The notes under the pieces: model-generated | What the model was told of the DNA's origin: nothing | Databases searched by the model: none | Seen by the model: only the letters and a program-made list of their open reading frames with translations | Program-made: the position numbers and the translations under genes | In this document: one piece after another, positions 52,815 to 64,000 of the stretch | How positions within the stretch are numbered: the first letter of the stretch is position 1 | How the letters are laid out: each line of letters starts with the position of its first letter | Assembly (NCBI GenBank): GCA_965198415.1 | Contig: CBDAPN010000032.1 | Span: forward strand, 868,001 to 932,000 | DNA: 64,000 bases | From: Endozoicomonas sp965198415 | GTDB taxonomy: Bacteria; Pseudomonadota; Gammaproteobacteria; Pseudomonadales; Endozoicomonadaceae | Direction: 5' to 3'

Positions 52815-55643
52815 ATGAAGCGCAGGATATTGAACGCAATCATAGCAAGTATGCCGTTGGCACTGTCTGCCGACGATATTTCTATTTTTTCCGAACATGT
52901 GATCAATAATCAGCCTAATGTAACCATTATCATTGACGACTCTGCTTCGATGTCACAAACAGCAAAAACAGGAAACCCGCGGATTGATGATGCAAAGAAT
53001 GCTGCAACCTATCTGATAGATAATCTAGAAAATGTTAATGTTAGCCTGATGAGCTTCATTAACTCCAGCGAACAGGATGCAACCGTTGATTTCGCCTCAA
53101 CAGATATTAGTATTGCCCGACAAGCCGCTAAAAAAGTCATTACTAATTATGTCGCTGACCCAGGCACTACGGCCAATCTTATTCAAGGGGTGCGAAGATA
53201 TTCATATTATCTCAGTGGGCAAAACGCCAATATAAGTTCAGTCACTAATTCAAGAGTGCTTGATGACAGCTCCATTTATTACTTCATTTCACCAATAACG
53301 GATAAAGTATGCCAAACAAATAAGTTTGTTCTGATAACACAAGGAACACCTGCTGACGAAAAACGATTCAACCCCAGTTGTGCTTATGACAGTAGATACC
53401 CTTCTAACATAAAAAGCTGTATGCATTTAATGACCGAACAGATAAAAAATACCGAGCCTAAATCCACAACTCATATTGTTTCAGGATTTGATTACGATGT
53501 TGCGTCACCATTTAAAGGCTATCTCCAAAATGCAGCTTTTCGTGGGGGCGGTAGTTATTATGATGTGTATTCAGATATGAGCCAGTTGGCAAAAGACCTT
53601 TCCGGGCCTGTGGGTCACCCGGTTTCATTAAAAGAGTTATTCCTGACATCACCAATCACTTCCGCTGACCCATTTAACCCGAACGACACGGCATCAGACG
53701 TTTATTTATCTTTCTTTGAGGGGCGAGCCGGTCCTGCATGGTTTGGGAATTTAAAACGTTATCGATTAGGAAATGATGCCAAGCTGTATGACACTAAAGG
53801 CAATTTAGTTATTAACCCGGCCACCGGAGATTATTATCCTACCACACAAAGCTTCTGGGGCGGTGTGAGCGATGGAGCATCGCCACTAGCGGGAGGCGTA
53901 GCTCAGCAACGCGAGATGATTGATCGTGTTTATACGAATCTGTCTGGCGACAGCAATGTTGATCTAAACCTCCCTGGAAACAAGGTGCACGAAAATAACC
54001 TGGCCATTACCAGTACCATGCTCGGGGCGAATAATACTCAAGATCGAAGCAACCTATTGAAGTGGGCTAGAGGCGACGGCACTGATGACTCACCAACAAG
54101 CATGACTGACACAAATCGAAAAACTATGGGCGATATTCTCCATTCCACCCCACAGGTCGTCACTTATTTTAAAGACTCTACTACTTCCATTGCTGACAGA
54201 ACAATATTCTTCGCAGCAAATGATGGCTTTCTTTATGGCGTTGACACCGATAATGGCAAAATTGAATTCTCTTATATTCCCAAAGAGCTGTTAGGCATAC
54301 TGAAAAAATATCGTGAACAAGTAATTACAACGGGTTTCGAAAAAATATATGGCCTTGATGGCGGAATCACTGTTTGGGCCCATGACAGTGATGGCGATGG
54401 CGATATTCTTAGCAGCAATAATGGCACTGCTGACTCAGGCGACCACGTTTATCTTTATATAGCGATGCGTCGGGGTGGCAAAAATATCTATGCCCTTGAC
54501 GTAACCGACCGAAAAAAACCTAAATTAAAATGGATAATCAAAGGGAATTTAAGCGTATCAAGTGAATTTGGTCGTCTGGCTCAAACATGGTCCACACCCA
54601 AATTAGCAACAGTAAAATGGCAAGGAAGCAATCGCAAAGTATTGATTTTTGGCGGTGGTTATAATGACATTTATGATCATGCATCACCTATTTATCCCTC
54701 CTTTAAACTTAATTCCACCGACCTTGGTTCAGCAATTTTTATGGTCGATGCTGAAACAGGAGCACTATTGTGGAAAACTGCCGATTGGGGTGCTGATTTA
54801 ACACTAAAAGATCTAAAAGATAATATTGCAGCAGACGTAACACTTATAGACATAGATGAAGACGGCATAACTGATTTTATGTATGCAATTGACATAAACG
54901 GGGCTGTATTCCGTTTTGACTTTAACAAAAGTAATACTTCAGCGGCTAACTTTGCTACCGGTGGAGTTATTGCGAAATTAAACAGGACAACTCGGCCTAA
55001 TCATTTTGAGCCAATCACTGTTGCCAAATCCTCAAGTGGTAGCCACCTTAATCTTGCCATTGGCAGCGGGCAGAGAACGAACCCTCTTGAAGAGAGCACT
55101 ACAAACTTTCTTTATATTATTAAAGACCCCAATGTGCATACAAAACCAAGCAGCTACAACTATACTGGCAGCAGCCCGATCTTTCTTTATAACTTGGTCG
55201 ATGTGTCCAAAAACCTTGTACAAGATGGTACTTCAACGCAAAAAACTACAGCGCTAGCTAATTTAAAAAGTAGTCATGGATGGTATTTTCCTTTGCCTCT
55301 TGGGGAGAAAGTCTTATCAAGACCGATAATATTTGAAGATACTGTGATTTTTACATCGTTTGCCAAAGATCTCACCATCCCAGCATGCTCTGTACCCGTT
55401 ACCAGCAACTACAATTATGTTTTCAATATTGTTGATGGTTCTGCCGTACTTAACTTTGATTCAACGGACTCATCTCTCAATAAGACTGATCGTCGTGTTA
55501 AAATAAATAAAAAGGGTATTGCGCCTCCCCCAACAGTGATTACCCGAAACAATAAACGTGGTTTGTGCATTAAAGGAAAGTGCCTTGGGCACATAAAGCA
55601 ACCAAACGTTATCTTGCGCAGATACTGGAGAGAAAACCAGTGA
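52815..55643 (+). CDS. pilY1: PilY1/PilC-like pilus tip adhesin
   Basis: The 942-aa exported protein has a Sec signal (cleavage after LSA near residue 19), an N-terminal von Willebrand A-like domain with DDSASMS (MIDAS DxSxS) at about 41-47, and a C-terminal PilC beta-propeller with MGDILHSTPQVV, FFAANDGFLYGVDTD, YLYIAMRRGGKNIYALDVTD and the Ca-binding loop DIDEDGITDFMY. PilY1 controls extension and retraction, adhesion and surface sensing. It is the largest gene of the operon and overlaps pilE by 4 bp. Only a few Cys are present. Confidence 0.92.
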   Translation: MKRRILNAIIASMPLALSADDISIFSEHVINNQPNVTIIIDDSASMSQTAKTGNPRIDDAKNAATYLIDNLENVNVSLMSFINSSEQDATVDFASTDISIARQAAKKVITNYVADPGTTANLIQGVRRYSYYLSGQNANISSVTNSRVLDDSSIYYFISPITDKVCQTNKFVLITQGTPADEKRFNPSCAYDSRYPSNIKSCMHLMTEQIKNTEPKSTTHIVSGFDYDVASPFKGYLQNAAFRGGGSYYDVYSDMSQLAKDLSGPVGHPVSLKELFLTSPITSADPFNPNDTASDVYLSFFEGRAGPAWFGNLKRYRLGNDAKLYDTKGNLVINPATGDYYPTTQSFWGGVSDGASPLAGGVAQQREMIDRVYTNLSGDSNVDLNLPGNKVHENNLAITSTMLGANNTQDRSNLLKWARGDGTDDSPTSMTDTNRKTMGDILHSTPQVVTYFKDSTTSIADRTIFFAANDGFLYGVDTDNGKIEFSYIPKELLGILKKYREQVITTGFEKIYGLDGGITVWAHDSDGDGDILSSNNGTADSGDHVYLYIAMRRGGKNIYALDVTDRKKPKLKWIIKGNLSVSSEFGRLAQTWSTPKLATVKWQGSNRKVLIFGGGYNDIYDHASPIYPSFKLNSTDLGSAIFMVDAETGALLWKTADWGADLTLKDLKDNIAADVTLIDIDEDGITDFMYAIDINGAVFRFDFNKSNTSAANFATGGVIAKLNRTTRPNHFEPITVAKSSSGSHLNLAIGSGQRTNPLEESTTNFLYIIKDPNVHTKPSSYNYTGSSPIFLYNLVDVSKNLVQDGTSTQKTTALANLKSSHGWYFPLPLGEKVLSRPIIFEDTVIFTSFAKDLTIPACSVPVTSNYNYVFNIVDGSAVLNFDSTDSSLNKTDRRVKINKKGIAPPPTVITRNNKRGLCIKGKCLGHIKQPNVILRRYWRENQ

Positions 55644-56035
55644 GATACAAACAATATGGTTTTAGCCTGATCGAGCTAATGTTCGCATTGCTGATCATCT
55701 CTATTTTGATCGCAATCGTGATACCAAACTATAACAATTATGTGGTTCAAACCCGCAGAAGTGATGGGGTTGCAATGTTATTGGGGGTTATGCAACAACA
55801 GGAACGCTATTTCACAGAACGCCTGACCTACACTGGTGACTTAACGCAATTAGGATTTGTGGCAAACCCACTATCGGAATATAGCCATTATCAGATTTCG
55901 GCGTCGAATTGCGCTACAGAAACACTGCAAACATGCGTGCTATTAATAGCAACGCCGCGAGGCGTGCAATCGGGTGATAGTATTATAACTTTGAATAGTC
56001 GGGGAGTACGAACACCCGCAGCTTTTTGGAACTGA
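55640..56035 (+). CDS. pilE: type IV minor pilin PilE
   Basis: The GTG at 55640 overlaps the pilY1 stop (GTGA) and has GGAGAG seven bases upstream, so it is preferred over the open frame from 55580. The 131-aa product begins VRYKQYG/FSLIELMFALLIISILIAIVIPNY, a class IVa prepilin site and helix, and ends with a short beta domain with two Cys. It fits PilE, the last gene of fimU-pilVWXY1Y2E operons. Confidence 0.88.
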   Translation: MRYKQYGFSLIELMFALLIISILIAIVIPNYNNYVVQTRRSDGVAMLLGVMQQQERYFTERLTYTGDLTQLGFVANPLSEYSHYQISASNCATETLQTCVLLIATPRGVQSGDSIITLNSRGVRTPAAFWN

Positions 56036-56169
56036 GTTTATTTTTTAACTGAGACGAAGAAAACATAGAGTATTGACTAGCACAACAGCCAGCCCGGATT
56101 TTTGCCATCTCTTAAATAAGCCCTGTAATGGCGGTGAAAGACAGAAGAAAAATTGCATTCCCCAAATTA

Positions 56170-56203
56170 AAAACCCCCGAAAGATTGCTCTTTCGGGGGT
56201 TTT
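56170..56203. terminator. bidirectional terminator between pilE and rrn
   Basis: AAAACCCCCGAAAGA (56170-56184) and its perfect complement (56189-56203) form a 15-bp stem with a 4-base loop. T-runs flank both sides. It should end rrn transcripts from the right and pil transcripts from the left. Confidence 0.85.
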
Positions 56204-56213
56204 CTTTAATTGG

Positions 56214-56332
56214 TGCCTGGCGATGTCCTACTCTCACATGGGGAGACCCCACACTACCATCGGCGATAAGTCATTTCACTACTGAGTTCGGGATGGGTTC
56301 AGGTGGTTCTAACTTTCTATGGTCGCCAGGCT
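56214..56332 (-). rRNA. rrf: 5S ribosomal RNA
   Basis: On the minus strand the sequence runs from GCCTGGCGACCATAG through CCTGAACCCATCCCGAACTC to GAGAGTAGGACATCGCCAGGCA, the standard gammaproteobacterial 5S with closing 5'/3' stem. End positions are accurate to a few bases. Confidence 0.95.
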
Positions 56333-56492
56333 TAACTGGTTGCTAATGTCAGGAATTACTTCCCAACAGTAGCCGGAATCCGTTTTAAGCTGTTTTCTTG
56401 CTGTACACTCTTTGTGTATGCCGTCTGCTGTTGACTGTTTCTTTGCCAACTCGCTCTCGTTTTTAAGCGCTCTCAAATCGCTTTGGCGTTAT

Positions 56493-59388
<2,896 letters not shown>

Positions 59389-59764
59389 ATAACCCAAAGC
59401 GATCTGATGGTTCAGATTGGCTTGGCGGGTTATGAATCTTATAACTACCTTTAAACGATCTTATGAATTCAAAAGGGTGTTTTGAATTCATCGCCATACA
59501 CATTAGCTATGATTATTGCTAATCATTAACTTGAGAGTGTCTCAGCAAGAATTTTCTTTAAACGACAACGTATGTTTTTAAACACAAGTTTTAAAACTTC
59601 AGCTTTAAAGCGCACGCCTTAAAACTTAGCTTTTGTCGTTTAAATCAATTCAGCTTAATTTGGATTCCACATTGTTAAAGAACAAAGAAAATCACAACAA
59701 GCCAATGGCTGTTGTGATTATCAAACAATTCGTGTGAACGCTTATGCAGGTTGGTCAGTTCAGT
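59389..59764 (-). other. 16S-23S spacer without tRNA genes
   Basis: The 376-bp spacer is AT-rich and contains a boxA-like antitermination site on the minus strand (TGTTCTTTAACAA near 59,675-59,690). I found no tRNA-Ile, tRNA-Ala or tRNA-Glu cloverleaf, which most gammaproteobacterial spacers carry. Confidence 0.75.
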
Positions 59765-61308
<1,544 letters not shown>

Positions 61309-61479
61309 AAATCGGTTTGTTATTCCGCAATGAAGCAGAACAACGGCTCAATCTCACAATTAAACGTACATGAATTACAGGTATGTTCGCTTGTTTGATT
61401 CAGCATCTTAAATTATTCAAGACCGAGGTCTTGCTAACCAATGCCATCGCACAAGCGCCCACACGAATTGTCTGATATC

Positions 61480-61500
61480 TTGTTAAAGAACTGATTAAGT
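61480..61500 (-). promoter_or_regulatory. boxA-like antitermination site in the rrn leader
   Basis: On the minus strand GTTCTTTAACAAG matches the rrn boxA consensus recognised by NusB-S10, about 170 nt before 16S. The same element recurs in the spacer. Confidence 0.6.
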
Positions 61501-61552
61501 TGTAAGAACTTAATCGCTAACCAGCGGTTGGTGCTGATCAGCAAGGCCGCCT

Positions 61553-61580
61553 ATCATACTCCGGCGACTTTCGTTGTCAA
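61553..61580 (-). promoter_or_regulatory. rrn promoter P2 (proximal)
   Basis: TTGACA (61575-61580) and TATGAT (61553-61558) on the minus strand with a 16-bp spacer, followed by a GC-rich discriminator (AGGCGGCC), as expected for a growth-rate-controlled rRNA promoter. Confidence 0.8.
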
Positions 61581-61655
61581 GCGCTCTTTTTTTGAAGAAG
61601 AAAGCGGCTTTCCAACTCGCTGACGTTGCTGGTGTTGCCCTGTCAGCGGATGCGC

Positions 61656-61683
61656 ATCTTACCGCGCCCAGTTTGTTTGTCAA
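61656..61683 (-). promoter_or_regulatory. rrn promoter P1 (distal)
   Basis: TTGACA (61678-61683) and TAAGAT (61656-61661) on the minus strand with a 16-bp spacer, about 100 bp upstream of P2 and 50 bp after the dacB stop. Tandem promoters are usual for rrn operons. Confidence 0.7.
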
Positions 61684-61733
61684 CACTTGTTTTCGTTAAA
61701 TGTGAAACGACTTACGTAACCACTAAAAAGACG

Positions 61734-63143
61734 TCAGTCATCGTTAGTCGTAACAGCCAACCGTTCAATAAATGCTCGTTGAAACAGCCGTATCTCATGA
61801 TTAAATGCTTGTGTCTCTTGTGCAGTGGCTGGTTGCTTTGGTCGCAAACCATTAAGCAGTATGGCAAACACCAAAGGGGGGTTATTTTTCGCAAAGACAT
61901 AGCCAACCATATTGTTGACGCCACTCATGTAACCGGTTTTGAACCAGTGCCGCTCATCTTCACGGGCGGCTAACCAAGGGGCATGCTGCCCCCAATAACG
62001 CCAGCCGGTTTGCAACACTGCGATAAAGTCATCAGCACTGAGCATGTTGTATCTTGAGAGCCCGGAGCCATCCACCAGCCGACTTCGGGTCAAATCAACG
62101 CCCTCTTCCCGAAACATGGCCAGTACCGCTTCGGTGCCGGAAAAGTAGGAACCCTTCTGTTTATAGACAGATAAGCCAATGGTTTTTAGAAGACTGTCGG
62201 CGTATAAATTGTCAGACTTATCGAGCACACGCTGCAATAACTCTGGCACTGGTCTGGATTGGTGCGTAGCAAGCAACCGGGGAAAGTTACCCTGTGGTTG
62301 TCCTGACATTATTTTGCCATTCAACAGAATGTTATTGGCGTTAAGAAATGCCTCAACATGCCTGACAACTGCCCGTTGTGGGTTCTGCACTGAAAAGGCC
62401 ATACGTAACGGGTTGGCACCGGGCTCAATACATCCCTCAAGCCGATATTCATGGTCAGATGATGGCCAGACCTCCTGCACGCAACCGCTCAATTCATGGG
62501 GCAACGGCCTGCGGGTTGTAATCCGGTTTTCAACCGAGAGCGGCCATTGAGGCTGATCGTAAGACATAACCGCCAGCTCACCCTCTTTGCTGGCTGGCTT
62601 TAACCAACCATAAAAACAGTTGCCATTGAGAATCATGGCGCCAACCGGTGCGGCAAAGCAGAAGTTATGATCATCCCAACTGGCGCCACCAGATCTTGAG
62701 TAACCATCATAAGCAGTTCCATCCAGCCAGATGTTACCTTTAATCTCCTTCACGCCCTTTTTAACCAAATGTTGTAATAGTCCGTTTAAATCCTCTCTGG
62801 TCAAAGATGGATCACCAGAAAACGACAACGCAAGATCACCAGAGTATTTTGCTGCCAAAGGGCGGTTGCTTAATAAAGAAGTGACGTAGCTAAACTCTTT
62901 TCCCAGCACTTTATAAGCAGCGATGGCAGTAATGGCTTTTATGGTGCTGGCAGGCAGCAAATTGGAACTACTGTTTCTAGCAAACAACACTTTGCCAGTT
63001 TTAGCCTCAATAACTTTAATGGAGTGAGTATGACCCGGTGGTAGTACGGCGATGAGTTTGTCCAGATCCGCCGCCAGAGATGCATAAGCTGAATTGCCTA
63101 CAAATAAATAAAAGCAAAAGACCAACCATTTCCATAACTTCAT
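61734..63143 (-). CDS. dacB: D-alanyl-D-alanine carboxypeptidase/endopeptidase PBP4 (DacB)
   Basis: This periplasmic peptidase S13 family protein of 469 aa has a Sec signal (cleavage after AYA near residue 21). The three penicillin-binding motifs are visible: PASTIKAI (SxxK), SDNLYAD (SxN) and FKTGYMSG (KTG). It trims the terminal D-Ala or cuts cross-links in peptidoglycan. Size and motif order match E. coli PBP4. It lies upstream of the rrn promoters on the same strand and diverges from the Lon-family gene. Confidence 0.93.
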   Translation of the reverse strand: MKLWKWLVFCFYLFVGNSAYASLAADLDKLIAVLPPGHTHSIKVIEAKTGKVLFARNSSSNLLPASTIKAITAIAAYKVLGKEFSYVTSLLSNRPLAAKYSGDLALSFSGDPSLTREDLNGLLQHLVKKGVKEIKGNIWLDGTAYDGYSRSGGASWDDHNFCFAAPVGAMILNGNCFYGWLKPASKEGELAVMSYDQPQWPLSVENRITTRRPLPHELSGCVQEVWPSSDHEYRLEGCIEPGANPLRMAFSVQNPQRAVVRHVEAFLNANNILLNGKIMSGQPQGNFPRLLATHQSRPVPELLQRVLDKSDNLYADSLLKTIGLSVYKQKGSYFSGTEAVLAMFREEGVDLTRSRLVDGSGLSRYNMLSADDFIAVLQTGWRYWGQHAPWLAAREDERHWFKTGYMSGVNNMVGYVFAKNNPPLVFAILLNGLRPKQPATAQETQAFNHEIRLFQRAFIERLAVTTNDD

Positions 63144-63391
63144 AATTTTTCTACAGCAACTGCCGGTAAAAACCTATCAGAACTTTCAATATTAGAATTT
63201 TCTGGCTAAAACAACTTTCTACAGCCAACTAAAGCGTTCGTACACCAAGAGATATTCACGCTCTGGGAATCAACAGGCTGACCCAAAGGCCGACAAATCT
63301 ATTCAATGAGAGTAGTATAAAGAATGCAAAAAGATTTTCGACCAACATTACTACTGCACTGAAATCCCGCAGTGTCAGCATTTTCCGGAAA

Positions 63392-64000
63392 ATGGCAAGG
63401 CTTGTGAAAAAACTCAAACTAACAGCGAACCAGCTTATCGCTAGGCAGTCAGTGAAGGATTTGGGTTTCAAGTCCACAGACGATCTTGAAAACTACGTCG
63501 GAATCCTCGGTCAGGAGCGTGCCACCAGCGCGATTCAATTTGGTGTTGCTATGCAACGCTCCGGATACAACATTTACGTCATGGGTGAGTCTGGCACTGG
63601 TCGGATGTCATACCTGCGTAAATATCTTGAGACAGAAGCCAAGCGTCAAAGCTCCTCAGACGACTGGGCCTACGTCAACAATTTTGACAACCCCCGTGAA
63701 CCCAAAGCCATGCGCCTGCCGGCCGGCCTTGGCAGCGACCTGCAAAAAGACTTTGAAAATTTCATTGATAAACTGCTGATGACCTTCCCGGCCGCCTTTG
63801 AAAACCCGACCTATCAGCAGAAAAAGAGCGCCATAGAACGTAACTTTAACAAGCGTTACGATCAGGCCATTGACCAGATTGAACAAGAAGCACTGAAAAA
63901 AGACATCGCCCTTTACCGTGACACCGGCTCTCTGAGCTTTACGCCGATGTCCAACGGTAAAGCCATGGACGAAACTGAGTTCGCCCAGCTGCCCGATAAA
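63392..64000 (+). CDS. Lon-family AAA+ ATP-dependent protease, N-terminal part
   Basis: The frame runs off the right edge. It reads LGFKSTDDLENYVGILGQERATSAIQFGVAMQRSGYNIYVMGESGTGR in recognisable blocks, then DWAYVNNFDNPREPKAMRLPAG, typical of the Lon-like (LonB/AsrA type) ATP-binding proteases of gammaproteobacteria. The P-loop has GTGR in place of GTGK, which is usual for this subfamily. The frame is open upstream of the chosen ATG (63392); a GTG at 63404 is another candidate. The peptidase domain would lie beyond the window. Confidence 0.8.
   Translation, partial: MARLVKKLKLTANQLIARQSVKDLGFKSTDDLENYVGILGQERATSAIQFGVAMQRSGYNIYVMGESGTGRMSYLRKYLETEAKRQSSSDDWAYVNNFDNPREPKAMRLPAGLGSDLQKDFENFIDKLLMTFPAAFENPTYQQKKSAIERNFNKRYDQAIDQIEQEALKKDIALYRDTGSLSFTPMSNGKAMDETEFAQLPDK

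Noticed and set aside
59389..59764. tRNA genes in the rrn spacer
   Set aside because: Searched by eye for Ile, Ala and Glu tRNA hallmarks (GGTTCGA-type T-loop, anticodon stems); none found.

Overview
The window looks like the chromosome of a host-associated marine gammaproteobacterium, most likely Endozoicomonas or a close relative in the Oceanospirillales. This rests on the 16S rRNA sequence as I read it, the Pseudomonas/Hahella-like core gene neighbourhoods (mpl-ubiX, pilD-coaE, fimX, the pilVWXY1E minor pilins, livHMGF), and a large load of effector-like genes, insertion sequences and broken genes. The genus is an inference and was not tested by a search.

Layout. 1-13,450 holds mostly metabolic and envelope genes: a FabH-like ketosynthase (partial), dsbB, a POT peptide transporter, a DedA protein, tesB, a secreted polysaccharide deacetylase, a cytochrome c lipoprotein, ubiX and mpl. 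Three low-GC effector-like orphans (3.1-4.1, 4.5-5.4 and 9.6-10.7 kb) lie among them; at least two share an amphipathic N-terminus. 13,759-22,031 holds PPi-type phosphofructokinase and then a four-gene signalling operon: hybrid histidine kinase, CheR, CheB and REC-PAS-GGDEF. 22,247-26,243 holds a self-contained 35-codon gene unit and livHMGF. 26,748-30,575 holds a HExxH lipoprotein, a fabV gene with a large in-frame deletion, pilD and coaE.

30,660-41,014 is a duplication-rich island. It contains an IS1 remnant, two tandem copies of a small secreted protein gene, and two tandem copies of a protein-kinase-like gene, each copy followed by 3'-end sequence of nadE. The junctions share the 8-bp word GGCGGCAG. 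An ISAs1-type transposase fragment and a GNAT gene interrupt one copy. Intact nadE closes the island.

41,295-48,525 is a composite transposon: two near-identical, directly oriented 1,171-bp IS4-family copies, with a 9-bp target duplication (GCCCTTTGG) only at the outer ends. Its cargo is a truncated LuxR-type HTH gene, a tyrosine recombinase, two small ORFs, and a leucine-rich-repeat protein with a C-terminal NEL (IpaH/SspH-type E3 ubiquitin ligase) domain. The LRR gene has about 22 units of a 63-bp repeat, several frameshifts and an in-frame TGA just before the NEL domain.

48,578-56,035 holds fimX and the minor pilin operon pilV-pilW-pilX-pilY1-pilE. With pilD elsewhere in the window this points to functional type IV pili under c-di-GMP control. 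56,170-61,683 is an rrn operon on the minus strand (16S-23S-5S, no tRNA in the spacer) with two tandem promoters. dacB (PBP4) lies upstream of it and a Lon-family AAA+ protease gene runs off the right edge.
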